From Strix aluco (Eukaryota; Chordata; Aves; Strigiformes; Strigidae), in NCBI RefSeq assembly GCF_031877795.1, contig NC_133957.1, forward strand, positions 7,059,009 to 7,123,008: a stretch of DNA of 64,000 nt. Reading direction: 5' to 3'. Made by a program: the position numbers and the translations under genes. The notes beneath the pieces were generated by a model. The model made no database searches. It saw nothing but the letters and a program-made list of their open reading frames with translations, and was not told the origin of the DNA. The stretch's first letter is position 1; each line of letters begins with the position of its first letter. Positions 43,301 through 54,835 of this stretch are shown one piece after another.

Positions 43301-44896
43301 TAAGCATAGGGATGCGATGGTGAAATGGTGCAGGATCGATAAAGCCAGCGACAGCTCTGGCTGTGGAGCTGCACTGTGCTGCAGCTCTGAGGTAGGAGAG
43401 AGCTGGGGTCCGAGTTTCCAGAGGAGAGATACTAGCAGGGTCACTGTTAAAACATCCCCCAGCAGAGCCCAGCTTGTGTTGAAGATTCAGTTCGTTGCCC
43501 TGTAACCCCACAGCCACTCCTCTGCAGGATTCTCCCCCCTCAGCCGATGTCAGCTCTGCTTGGTACAACAGCCCGAGCTGTGGGTGGGTCAGGGTGGCCA
43601 ATGACACCAATTCGATAGCCCGCTGGGGGAAGCACCAGGCTTCTCAAGCACCACTACAATATTTTTATTTGTCCTGATCCAGTTGAAAGGCAGATGTTTG
43701 AAAGCAAGATCCTCCAGTCCCTGCAATGCTTTGGTGGGGTTAAACCAACTCTGTTTTCAGCTGGACAAGAAATGTCTTGGCGACAGGCACTTCAGTCATG
43801 GGCTAGAACCCTCCTTCAGAAAGAAGGGGAGTGTTAAAATTAAAGGCCCTGTCACAGTAGGTACCGCTTTTCTGTACGAAGAGGGAGTCTGGGAGGCGGA
43901 GTGTTGTTCCTCTGCTATTTCAAACACTCCCTGTCATTGAGGCACATTTTCAAAGGCGTCCATGGGCCTTATTTCAGTATTGACAGCTGGTGCCTCCTGC
44001 ATCGTGTTCAAAGGAAAATGGCTTCAGATGGGATAAACTTCTGTCTTCTTAATGAGAGGGGTGAAAAGTAGCTTGTAAACAGGATTGAACATGCCAAAAG
44101 AAATGCTTATAAGAATCTTCCCTTTTACTGCAGCCCCACATGGGTGCCTCTGTGTGTGTGTGAGGAGAGGCTGGGGGGGTGTAGGATGCAGCCTGCTGAT
44201 AACAAGCTGTAGTGCTGCCAGAACCAAGGCAGCTGTTGGTGTACTGCTGTGGGATTGGGGTGTGTTTGTTTATTTAAAGTCTCATGAACAGCAGCTTGTA
44301 GTTGGCACCACCTGTCAGCTTTTCAGTGACCAGTATAAAATGACCTGATGCTCCTGGTTTGTTCCTTTGGGTGGAGGTAAGGCTGGGGTGTTTGTCATCT
44401 CTGCTGGCATCTGCTCTTAATCCCTGTTTAACAGAGCATCTTGTCTCAGGGACTTCTTTTCTAATGCATGTTAGGTGATGATTGCTGGGAGTTCTGTATT
44501 GTTACTTCATATCAGACTAGTTGTCAACAAAATCCCTTTGAATGTTGGAGCATTTTTAAGAAAGAAAAGAATGTGGTAGAATTTTTGAGCTTTTTATTTT
44601 TTCTTCAAGCAATTACAGTAGAAGCCCTAAAAGCATAGATCTAGAATAAAAAAAACAAATGTGTAAAACATGGCAAAAAATGAAAGGCAAAGCATTGAAG
44701 AAGTGGTCATAGGACTCGGAACTGACCTTGTTTTGGTTCTGTTGTTCTGATTTACCGAAAATATTCTGAAAATAAGAATTCAAAACAGTAAGTGGAAACA
44801 TGCATATACTGATTATCCTTAAAGATTCTGTAAAAGTGTAGGGAAATTTTATTACAGCTGTGCTCATAGAACAGGAAGAGGAAGATGTGTCCTCAG
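43301..44896. other. No gene recognised
   Basis: Short open frames only. This is the left flank of the class I ERV and shows no similarity to the right flank at 57753. Confidence 0.45.
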
Positions 44897-45507
44897 TGTT
44901 ATAAGTAGATTTCTCAAATTGATGTGAGTCAGAGCCAATCAAAATTTCAATTGTTTACTTAGCAAGCGGCAACAAGCAAAACAGCGCTGGGCGGCCGGGG
45001 AGTCCTTGCTCCACCAACAGTGTGCACTCACTTCCCGAGGGTCCGTCTTTTTTATATCCTCCGCCTTCCGGTATCGGGTCTCTCTGAGAGGCGTACCCTG
45101 CGTCTGCGCACTTTGCAGCTAGGGGGTCGCTCCATCCGGGTCTTCCTCGCGTCACCAACTCCTCGTATTTCCTGCTTTCCTGAGAGTGGCTCACAAAGCT
45201 TTTGTTTATATCTTACAGAATATAGACACTACCCCCTTTTTTTTCTTCTTCTTCTCCCCTTTGTCTTTCTCCCCTCTGTCCTTCTTCCCTTTCTCCCTCT
45301 TTTCAGTCTTTTGCACAGTAGGAGTCCTTGCTTCAGCATTTCAACTTAGATAAGCACTTGCAGTCAGTTAGTCGTTACACAGTGTAATAGTTAAGATTAA
45401 GCTTAGGCCTACATAGTTTATGGAATAACATGTCACGAGCTCCCAGTGTCTTCAATGGAATTTGATGAACAAACAATTTACTGTCTATCACAATCCCCCC
45501 TTTTTCT
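44897..45507 (-). mobile_element. Class I ERV 3' LTR and polypurine tract
   Basis: On the - strand the tract aaaaaggggggat (about 45493-45505) precedes TGTGATAG at 45492. The LTR ends ...TTATAACA at 44897. It matches 57167-57752 except for scattered substitutions and a pyrimidine-tract length difference near 45235-45260. Confidence 0.9.
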
Positions 45508-48042
45508 TTTTATCATTTTGTTCATCAAATCGTTGCAATTCTTGTTGACTTAACAGAAGAGTTTTTTTCAATTTAAAGTCGTCATCTAATTGGTCGTTTT
45601 TGGCTTTAATGAGTATTGGATGGGTGACAGATATCAGATATGTTACCCGTTGCATCATTCTCCAAGTTATGACATATAATATTATTGACAAAGTCAAACT
45701 GATTAAGATTAATATCAAGAGAACCACAATGGGGTGACACAACTTATTCAAGATGCCTGTAGCAGTAGGTGACCATCCAAAAAGGGTGTCCCACCAGTTA
45801 TGTTCTGCATTCTTTTTGCTCTTTCCAAGACTCGGTGTATTTCTTCCACATTGTGATGAACAGTTATTGGAGTTTTTTGTCCGTTTTCTCTAACTTTCTC
45901 TAAAATTCTAACTAAGTCTTTGTGTTGAAGTAACTGCTTAACCAAAGTGAGGTTCATTCCAATGGGTGTAGGTTGTAGATTATGTATTGATGTATAATTG
46001 GATTGCAGGAGTTGGTAAGATGTGACCGGGGTTAAATAGGAAAAGTCACATCCGATTATCTTTGTGAAATTGCAAACACAGAGATTTGAATAATTTTTAG
46101 TCTCTGCTATGACCTTGTCTATGGTTAAGAATTCACAAACCGTCCTCAAACATACACAACCTTTGCCGATGTATATGAGTACTGTTTTAGGACTTTCATT
46201 GGGATGGACCTCAAAGTGACAAATATTTTGTTCGGTATCTAAACAAATATCTTGTGCCTCAATTGCATTGCCTTCACAAATGAATCCTTGTTGTTCCCGT
46301 ACAATGCAAGACTCTAGATTGACAGTTTGCCATTTTTCGTTTACCTTTCGGGTCCATACTCTATGCTCAGAAGGATAGAGTATGGTCCCGTTGTGATTCA
46401 GCCCTAATGCAATGACAGGGTAAATTTGGTATATGGTGGCATTGTAAATAGTGAGTATAAAGGTAGTAGCTGTGTTTGTGATGGGGTCATAGGTAAAGTT
46501 TACCAGGTTCCACCAGGATTGGAGTTTCTTTTCAAAATTAGTAGCACTGTCCCAAATTATTCTCCGAATTTCAGTAGGAAGAATACCTTCTTCACCTTCT
46601 CTTATAATTGAGGCAGCTATCGACTGCATCCATATTTGAGCCTGGATGCAGCTGAGAGCCAAAGAGAGGTTATTTTGAAGCACACTGAGTGCATCTGTAA
46701 TCAATTCATGATCCTTTATATTTACCTTTTCCCCTTTTGGTAATATATTCGACAACAGCCACTGGTTAGTCCCCAAAGCCAATAAGGAAGATCGCAAAGG
46801 ACTTTGTATATTAGTTAAATCACTAATTGAGGTAGCCAATTTGTTCATTATCACCTCCAAATCAATACTATTTAAAACTCCCAATCCTGTTCCCAAAGCA
46901 CCGGTTTAGTCTCTCTGCGTTCTTTTTGTGTGAGGAGTTTGTTTTTGCAGCCAGGTTGTCCATCCCTCGTAAGAAGTCTTTAGGAAAGGTGAACAGGCTG
47001 GCTGAATGTTTGAAACATTATTTTGCTTCAACAATTCAACTTGTTTGAGAGACCACGCCGGGTTAAACAGCATTTGTTGTTGACCTGTATTTCTAATTGC
47101 ATATGGTCCAATTTCAAAAATTCTTGGGCTAAGCCCGACCGTTGGTTGTGTTGGAACAGTATGAGTAGTCTGAGTAGTCTCTTTGGGAGCGTGGGTTGTG
47201 GTTGTTGTAGTCTCCTCCTGTATGTTCAATGGAAATCGGAAAGATATAGTTTGATCCCCTGACTTGGTCCCTCCCAAACAAACTATGGACACTGGTTGGG
47301 TTGCAGTAAATGCATACCAACAGGCCTCTGACTCACAACGGGTTTGAGTTATTTTAGATTCCGTTTTGTCTCTGATAACGATTTGGGTAAAAGGGGGCTG
47401 ACGGACGGTTTGAATTAAAGGGTGTCGACTTATTATCACATTTACATTGAATACTCTGCAGCCTATCTGTATCTCATCTCCTTTTTTAGCTGTCCAGGTA
47501 TGGGATGAATTCTCCCATTTATATGTTTGTAGTGTTAGGTTATTGCTTAGTATGGCGGTTGCTAACTCTGTCCCATACAAATCTGCACCCATACGTCCTG
47601 TATGTCCATAATAAGCATCTGTCCAAGGCCATATAATTTGGTTAGTTAGGGTATGTTCAAAAGGTTGGTGGGATTGGTTAGTCGTTCTAGCCCACCCTGG
47701 TAGTGTATTCATTGTAACTAATATACCTAGCCAGACTATCCAATAGCTCCAATAGAAGGCTGGCGGGATTCTATAGATTTGCATATTTTTTCTTAGTCTC
47801 TTTTGTATCAGGGTGTTTGGCACTCTCGTCTGGCCCTTCTCCCTCAGGGGCCCTTTTTTCTTCAGAGTAGGGCAGTAAAGTTTTCCCCGCTTTGGTATGT
47901 CTCTGCCTCCTCTGCCTACTCTGTTGCTTAGAGCAGCAGGGTGTTCCATCTTCTCGGCAGCAGCCGTATTCTTGAGGGGTACGTTTGTCTCTACTCCAGG
48001 ACACGTAGGTCTCCCAGTTTTTAACTTTGACCTCGAGTCCAT
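45488..48042 (-). pseudogene. Class I ERV env (broken)
   Basis: The envelope would carry receptor binding and membrane fusion. The surface part is 48042-46906. It has an 86-residue basic leader, then a signal segment (YWSYWIVWLGILVTMNTLPG), several NxT/S sequons and a Thr-rich linker. A single in-frame TAA at 46906-46908 stops it at the surface/transmembrane junction. The transmembrane part (46896-45748) continues in the same frame with a Gly-rich hydrophobic start and helical segments. A frameshift near 45750-45790 separates it from the membrane anchor (VVLLILILISLTLSIILYVI) and tail (45751-45488). No CX6CC motif is visible, so it is not the usual gammaretroviral type. Not functional as it stands. 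Confidence 0.8.
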
Positions 48043-48113
48043 GACAGGGGACCCAGGGGATCTGTTTTCTACAGATCACCCTTAGGATCTGTGGGTGATA
48101 TTCAGTAGGCCAA

Positions 48114-48718
48114 TGTATCGGGTCTGGCTGAGCCAGAATTGGTTTTCCCCTGTAGCAGCCCTCATGGTGCTGTGTTTTATGCTGGGAGCTGGCAGGGTGT
48201 TGATAGCACACTGGTGTTGTGGCTACTGCTGAGTAGTGCTTACACAGCACCAAGGCTCTTTCTGACATTTCCCCCCCACAGTGGGACGGGGTGGGCAAGA
48301 TCTTGGGAGGGGACACAACCAGGACAGCTGACCCGAACTGACCAAAGGGATATTCCAGACCACATGACGTCTGCTCAGTATAAAGCTGGGAGAAAGGAGG
48401 AAGGGGGTGGGGTCACCCTTGGTCCTCCGAGGCAACCCCTATGCGTATTGGAGCCCTGCTTCCTGAGAAGGCCCGACATCGCCTGTTCATGGGAAGTAGA
48501 GAATAAATCTGTTTTCTTTTTTTTTGCTTCCGCGCGCGGACCTTTGCTTCGCTTTGCTTATATTAAAACTGCTGTTGTTTTACCCACAAGGGTTGTTTTG
48601 TTTTCCTATCTTATTTTCTTTCCCTTCTTTGCCCTATTGAGAAAAAAAGGGGAAAGGGGGGGAAGTGATAGAGCGACTTGGTGGGTACCTGGCATTTAGC
48701 CAAGGTCAAACCACCACA
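48114..48718 (+). mobile_element. ERVL 5' LTR
   Basis: Starts TGTATCGGGTCTGG and ends ACCACCACA. TATA box tataaa at 48379-48384 and AATAAA at 48502-48507 define U3 and R. A close relative stands alone at 30475-31081. Confidence 0.95.
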
Positions 48719-48726
48719 GTCTATTT

Positions 48727-48744
48727 TGGCGCCCAACGTGGGGC
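48727..48744 (+). promoter_or_regulatory. ERVL primer binding site, tRNA-Lys1,2 type
   Basis: tggcgcccaacgtggggc lies eight bases after the 5' LTR and matches the primer site type known for tRNA-Lys1,2-primed retroviruses such as spumaviruses. Mammalian ERV-L elements were named for a leucine tRNA, so this differs. Confidence 0.85.
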
Positions 48745-48867
48745 GGGACAACGGCAGTTTTATATTAATTGTGCTATAGCTATAGCAGTTAGTAAGCGAC
48801 AAGCTCTTGTGCTGGTCACGGGTTTGTTTATTGCTCTGCTTATCTTTATTTTGCTAAGCTCGGGAAC

Positions 48868-50451
48868 ATGCTGGAAGAAATTGGGAACATCATGAGTGGT
48901 TTTATTCTGCAAGCTCCCGAAGTACTTATTAATCCTTATGTTAGCTCTTTGATACTGTTCATTAATGCTGTTCGCCTATTGTGGGCTGTGTGGAGCTTGT
49001 TAGGTTTTTGGTGTAAGAGAAAGCAAATTTTGGGTGAGAGAATACCAAAATGTGCCCTGAGGCGGCCTGTCCCTGGGTGGCAGGGGGAGTGGAAGGATTT
49101 GGGCAGATTCCTAGGACGGTTATCACCTCCTGTAGCCTGGGATCTTACCCCTGAACAGGCAAGCAACCCCGCAAAACTGACACAACACCTGATAGAAGGG
49201 TGCCTTGTCTATCCCGATGAAAATCAGCAACTCCTAGCGCTGTACTGGGGCCTGGCCTGTGCTTATCGAGCTGCAGTTCAGTGCTCTCAAAGGACTGTGG
49301 TGGAGATAGGAACTCAAACAAAAACAATAACAGCAGAGATTGCCCCAGTAGTAAAAAAGAAACAGTGGACAAGGAGAACAACAGGTCCATACCCTCGATT
49401 AATAAGGGACGAAAAAGAGGAGGAAGAAGCGGGTCCTTCAGCAAAGGGGTCAGAAGAGGGAATAACAGAACTCAAACAGGAGGCAGAAACTACCCGGTCC
49501 CTGACATCATCAGAACTGCGAGATCTGCGGAAAGACTATAGCCGCCAGCCGGGTGAGCGGATTGCTGCCTGGCTGCTTCGATGCTGGGATAATGGGGCTG
49601 ATGCTCAGCAGCTGGAAGGTAAGGAAGCCCAACAGCTGGATTCCCTTGCTAGAGATCGAGGAATTGAAAGGGGAATTGGAAAAGAAACAGGAATTTGCAG
49701 TCTGTGGAGACGGCTCCTTTCAAGTGTTGAAGCAAGATATCCTTTCAAGGAAGATCTTACGGACAACTCCCCAGGGAAGTGGGCTACTGCAGATGAAGGT
49801 GTCCAGTACCTGAGAGAATTAGCAGTGCTGGAAGTCATCTATAGTGATCCAGATAATGATGAAGCCCCTAAAAATCCAGAGGATGTCCTGTGCACACGGG
49901 CCATGTGGAGGAAGGTGATTAAAGGTGTGCCATCCTCGTATTCTGCGGGCTTGGCTGCGATGTACTATCCAGAAATGGATGTGGGAGAAGGACTAAGATG
50001 TACGCCAACTGTGGAGGCAGTCTCTTCCTGGCTTCAGAACTTTGAAGAGAGTCTTGGAACCTCCTCATCTCTACGGGCGAGTGCCTTAGATGTCAGGAGC
50101 ACCCCAAGAAATCGGTTCTCTTCCACCCCAGTCAGAGGGAAAGGGAAACCTAGGCGCATGACACGTGGCGAACTTTGGTTCTTCCTGCGTGACCAGGGGG
50201 AGGACATGAGGAAGTGGGATGGTCAACCCACCTTCAAATTGGAAGCTCGTGTACATGAATTGCGAGGAAAGACACCTGCCAAGAAGAAGACATCCAAGAA
50301 GGTTGTTAATGTAGCTGGCGTGAAACCGCAAGAAAGTAATCAGCGATCTCCCAGATACAGGAAGACTGAGATCACCTCCCTTGGCCCTGATGAAGGAGTT
50401 TCCGGCCTGGCACGGCAAGGGTCAGACAGTGAATACTCTGACCAAGAATAG
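48868..50451 (+). CDS. ERVL gag, open frame of 527 codons
   Basis: The Gag polyprotein would build the particle. The frame is uninterrupted. It has a hydrophobic stretch near residues 20-50 (SSLILFINAVRLLWAVWSLL), an acidic centre (EKEEEEAG) and a basic C-terminal region (KKKTSKKVV), with no CCHC zinc knuckle, as in spuma-like and ERVL Gags. It ends in TAG at 50449, with another TAG two codons later, before the protease in the same frame. Expression in the host is unknown. Confidence 0.75.
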   Translation: MLEEIGNIMSGFILQAPEVLINPYVSSLILFINAVRLLWAVWSLLGFWCKRKQILGERIPKCALRRPVPGWQGEWKDLGRFLGRLSPPVAWDLTPEQASNPAKLTQHLIEGCLVYPDENQQLLALYWGLACAYRAAVQCSQRTVVEIGTQTKTITAEIAPVVKKKQWTRRTTGPYPRLIRDEKEEEEAGPSAKGSEEGITELKQEAETTRSLTSSELRDLRKDYSRQPGERIAAWLLRCWDNGADAQQLEGKEAQQLDSLARDRGIERGIGKETGICSLWRRLLSSVEARYPFKEDLTDNSPGKWATADEGVQYLRELAVLEVIYSDPDNDEAPKNPEDVLCTRAMWRKVIKGVPSSYSAGLAAMYYPEMDVGEGLRCTPTVEAVSSWLQNFEESLGTSSSLRASALDVRSTPRNRFSSTPVRGKGKPRRMTRGELWFFLRDQGEDMRKWDGQPTFKLEARVHELRGKTPAKKKTSKKVVNVAGVKPQESNQRSPRYRKTEITSLGPDEGVSGLARQGSDSEYSDQE

Positions 50452-50457
50452 GAATAG

Positions 50458-53400
50458 AGGGCCCCTGCCTCCAGCCAGGAGGAGGAAAGGGATGATCGGG
50501 TGTATTGGACAGTGTGGATTCGATGGCCTGGCACATCAAATCCACAGAAGTACCAGGCTTTAATCGATACCGGGGCACAGTGTACATTAATGCCATCAAG
50601 TTATAGAGGGGCAGAACCTATCTGGATCTCAGGAGTGACAGGGGCATGTCAAGAACTGTCAGTACTGGAGGCCGAGCTTAGCTTGACCGGGGATAAGTGG
50701 GAAAAACATCCCATTGTAACTGGCCCAGAAGCCCCTTGTATCTTGGGCATTGACTACCTCAAGAGGGGGTATTTCAAAGACCCAAAAGGATACTGATGGG
50801 CTTTTGGTGTGGCCAGTGTGAACACAGAGAAGGCCAAACAGTTGTCTAATCTGCCTGGCCTCTCAGAAGATCCTTTTGTTGTAGGATTGTTGCGAGTTGA
50901 AGAACAACAGGTGCCAAATGCTACAAGGACCGTGCACCGACGGCAGTATTGCACAAACCGAGACTCTCTGGCTCCCATCCAAGAACTGATCCGTCAACTG
51001 GAGACCCAAGGTGTCATCAGTAAGACACATTCGCCTTTTAATAGCCCAATATGGCCAGTGCGAAAGTCTGACGGAGGGTGGAGGTTGACAGTAGACTATC
51101 GTGGCCTGAACGAAGTGACGCCACCACTGAGTACTGCTGTACCAGATATGTTAGAGCTCCAGTATGAACTAGAGTCAAAGGCAGCCAAGTGGTACGCCAC
51201 AATCGACATCGCCAATGCATTCTTTTCAATTCCTTTGGCAGAAGAGTGCAGGCCACAGTTTGCTTTCACGTGGAGGGGTGTCCAATATACCTGGAATCGA
51301 CTACCCCAGGGGTGGAAGCACAGCCCCACTATTTGTCATGGACTAATTCAAACTGCACTGGAAAAGGGTGATGCCCCTGAACATCTACAGTACATCGATG
51401 ACATCATTGTGTGGGGCAACAAGGCAGAAGAAGTGTTCAAGAAAGGACAAAAAGTAATTGAGATTCTTCTGAGAGCTGGGTTTGCCATAAAGAAAAGCAA
51501 GGTCAAGGGACCAGCACAGGAGATTCAGTTCTTGGGAATAAAATGGCAAATGGACGCCGCCATGTGCCTATGGAGGTTGTCAACAAGATAGCAGCTATGT
51601 CTCCACCGACCAACAAGAAGGAAACACAAGCTTTCTTAGGACTTGTGGGATTTTGGAGGATGCACATTCCAGGTTACAGTCAGCTGGTGAGCCCTCTCTA
51701 TCAAGTAACCCGAAAGAAGAACAATTTTGAGTGGGGTCTTGAGCAACAACAAGCCTTTGAGCACATCAAACAGGAGATAGCTCGGGCGGTAGCTCTTGGG
51801 CCTGTTCGGACAGGACCAGATGTGCAAAATGTACTTTACACATCAACTGGGGAGCGTGGCCTCACATGGAGCCTCTGGCAGAAGATAGCAGGTGAAACTC
51901 GGGGTCGACCATTAGGATTTTGGAGCCGGGGATATCGAGGATCAGAAGCCCACTACACTCCAACTGAAAAGGAGATACTGGCAGCATATGAGGGGATTCG
52001 AGCCGCTTCCGAAGTTGTTGGTACAGAAGCACAGCTCCTCTTGGCACCGCGATTGCCTGTACTACATTGGATGTTCAAAGGAAACATCCCTTCTACACAC
52101 CATGCAACCAGTGCTACCTGGAGTAAATGGGTAGCGTTAATCACACAACGAGCTCGACTGGGAAAACCCAACCGTCCAGGAATCCTGGAAGAGATCATGG
52201 ACTGGCCAGAAGGTAGAGATTTTGGAGCACTGCCTGAGGAGGTGGCTCGTGCCCAAGAGGCACCACCATATAACGAGTTACCAGAAGATGAAAGGCGGTA
52301 TGCTCTGTTTACTGATGGATCCTGTCGTGTGGTAGGAAACCATCGAAAGTGGAAAGCTGCTGTGTGGAGCCCCACAAGACAAGTCGTTGAGGCCACTGAA
52401 GGAGAGGGCGAGTCAAGTCAGTTTGCAGAAGTAAAAGCGATCCAACTAGCCCTAAAGATTGCTGAACGAGAAAAGTGGCCAGTACTATATCTCTACACTG
52501 ACTCCTGGATGGTGGCTAATGCCCTGTGGGGGTGGCTACAGGAGTGGAAGAAGACCAATTGGCAGCGCAGAGGTAAACCCATCTGGGCTGCTGCACTGTG
52601 GCAGGACATTGCTGCCCGAGTGGAAAACGTGGCTCTAAAGGTACGTCATGTAGATGCCCACGTGCCCAAAAGCCGTGCCACCGAAGAACATCAAAACAAT
52701 GAGCAAGTAGACAAGGCTGCTAAAATTGAAGTAGCTCAGCTGGACCTGGACTGGGAGCGCAAGGGTGAGCTATTTGTAGCTCGATGGGCCCATGAAACAT
52801 CCGGGCATCTCGGGAGAGATGCAACGTACAGATGGGCTCGTGATCGAGGGGTGGACCTGACCATGGAGGCCATCTCACAGGTCACTCATGAATGCGAAAC
52901 ATGTGCTGCAATCAAGCGAGCCACACGAGTAAAGTCTCCCTGGAACAGAGGGCGATGGCTGAGTTTTCGATATGGTGAGCCCTGGCAAATTGACTATATT
53001 GGACCATTGCCACGAACACGCCAAGGCAAGCGCTACATACTCACCATGGTGGAAGCAACTACTGGTTGGCTTGAGACGTACCCTGTAAATCATGCCACTG
53101 CCCGAAATACCATCTTAGGTCTTGAAAGGCAAATTTTATGGCGACATGGTACTCCTGAAAGAATCGAATCAGACAATGGAACCCATTTTCGAAATAATCT
53201 CATAAACTCCTGGGCAAAGAAACATGGCATTGAGTGGGTGTATCACATCCCTTATTACCCACAAGCGTCTGGAAAGATTGAAAGATACAATGGACTGTTG
53301 AAGACTATGTTGAGAGCATTGGACAATGGGGGATGGAAACACTGGGATATAAATTTAGCAGAAGCCACTTGGCTAATTAATACCAGAGGATCTGTTAACC

Positions 53401-53636
53401 GTCCTGGTCCTGCCCAAACAAAACCCCTTCATACTGTGGGAGGAGATAAGGTCCCTGTAGTACACACAGGGAAATGGCTGGGGAAGGCAGTGTGGATTGC
53501 TCCTCCCTTGGGAAAAGGCAAGCCCACTCGTGGGATTGTTTTTGCTCAGGGACCTGGATGTACTTGGTGGGTAATGCGGGAGGATGGGGCTACTCAGTGT
53601 GTGCCTCAAGGAGATTTAACCTTGGGGGGAAAATAA
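50458..53636 (+). pseudogene. ERVL pol: protease, RT, RNase H, integrase (broken)
   Basis: Protease (about 50500-50793) has the active-site ALIDTGAQC and the ILGIDYL flap region. A TGA at 50794-50796 then interrupts the frame before RT (50809-51591), which has YIDDIIVWG with the catalytic Asp pair. A frameshift near 51543-51560 moves to the frame of 51543-53636. That frame has RNase H (FTDGS, AEVKAIQLAL, YTDSW), an integrase HHCC finger (AHETSGHLG...CETCAAIK) and the DDE core (WQIDYIGPLP, ESDNGTHF, GKIERYNG). No dUTPase or env follows. The breaks are few and fit the near-identical LTRs. Confidence 0.88.
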
Positions 53637-53903
53637 TCTGTGGGCTGAGTTGTATGTTGCAGGAAGTGATGGAGGAAGTAGGAACGACGAAGAGTGAACC
53701 AGATACATGCGATGATGACCCAAACCTAGCCGGTGCTGGACTCCAACAGTCAAACATACCGCTCTGTCCTGAACATCCATCTTGACAGATGGCAGCCAAG
53801 TCACTGAACATCTGGAGGAGTGAAGAAAGCTTACGGAATGAATAAATGAGTGTTATGTGGGACCTGGGCATGACGTAAATGGTATGGAATAAGGGGTGGA
53901 GAC
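53637..53903 (+). other. ERVL 3' interior and polypurine tract
   Basis: The sequence between the integrase stop and the 3' LTR has no long frame. The purine-rich ggaataaggggtggagac just before 53904 serves as the polypurine tract. Confidence 0.7.
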
Positions 53904-54508
53904 TGTATCGGTCTGGCTGAGCCAGAATTGGTTTTCCCCTGTAGCAGCCCTCATGGTGCTGTGTTTTATGCTGGGAGCTGGCAGGGTGTTGATAGCACAC
54001 TGGTGTTGTGGCTACTGCTGAGTAGTGCTTACACAGCACCAAGGCTCTTTCTGACATTTCCCCCCCACAGTGGGATGGGGTGGGCAAGATCTTGGGAGGG
54101 GACACAACCAGGACAGCTGACCCGAACTGACCAAAGGGATATTCCAGACCACATGACGTCTGCTCAGTATAAAGCTGGGAGAAAGGAGGAAGGGGGTGGG
54201 GTCACCCTTGGTCCTCCGAGGCAACCCCTACGCGTATTGGAGCCCTGCTTCCTGAGAAGGCCCGACATCGCCTGTTCATGGGAAGTAGAGAATAAATCTG
54301 TTTTCTTTTTTTTTGCTTCCGCGCGCGGACCTTTGCTTCGCTTTGCTTATATTAAAACTGCTGTTGTTTTACCCACAAGGGTTGTTTTGTTTTCCTATCT
54401 TATTTTCTTTCCCTTCTTTGCCCTATTGAGAAAAAAAGGGGAAAGGGGGGGGAAGTGATAGAGCGACTTGGTGGGTACCTGGCATTTAGCCAAGGTCAAA
54501 CCACCACA
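53904..54508 (+). mobile_element. ERVL 3' LTR
   Basis: 605 bp, differing from the 5' LTR by a missing g near its start, gggatgggg for gggacgggg, ccctacg for ccctatg, and one extra g in a g-run. Confidence 0.95.
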
Positions 54509-54513
54509 GCCAA

Positions 54514-54835
54514 TTAGAGTGAGTGCACTCTCTTTCAGGATTTATCCCTTTGGTAAATATTTTCCACCAAGTTTTAGAATCTTCAATTATTTTCCCGTTT
54601 TTACTCCAATTTTTAGGGACTGATTAGTTAATCTCCGTTCTCGTTAATAACACTGATTACAACTAGACCGAAGATTTATTCCATGTGCATTATGAACCCA
54701 CCAGTCTTCTTTACATACATTACACTTTATGCACATAAAAGGAAAACAAATACAAGTTTCAATTGGACAAAATATCAGGGTCTCACTCATCGAGTCCTTC
54801 GTAGGTTCTTATCTCACAATGTGTAGAGAGCTCTT
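54514..54835 (-). other. Class I ERV, pol-env junction region
   Basis: This joins the class I interior at 48108 if the ERVL is ignored. It is AT-rich with stops in all frames on the - strand. One short frame has paired cysteines (CNVCKEDWW...CNQC), which may be part of the leader of env. Confidence 0.4.

Larger units (their letters stand above)
48109..54513 (+). mobile_element. Class III (ERVL/spuma-like) provirus with gccaa target duplication
   Basis: Two 605-bp LTRs (48114-48718, 53904-54508) differ by two substitutions and two single-base indels, so insertion is recent on an evolutionary scale. gccaa at 48109-48113 and 54509-54513 is the 5-bp target duplication. The order is primer site, gag, protease, RT, RNase H, integrase, with no env and no dUTPase seen. 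It lies inside the class I ERV between integrase and env, in opposite orientation. Pol is interrupted by stops and one frameshift. Confidence 0.95.

Noticed and set aside
44613-44942. 109-codon - strand frame left of the class I LTR
   Set aside because: It overlaps the LTR end, has no domain, and could not be matched to the class II ERV on the other side.
45748-48042. Domesticated, functional env gene
   Set aside because: An in-frame stop and a frameshift interrupt it and the adjacent gag-pol is deleted, so there is no support for a maintained host function.
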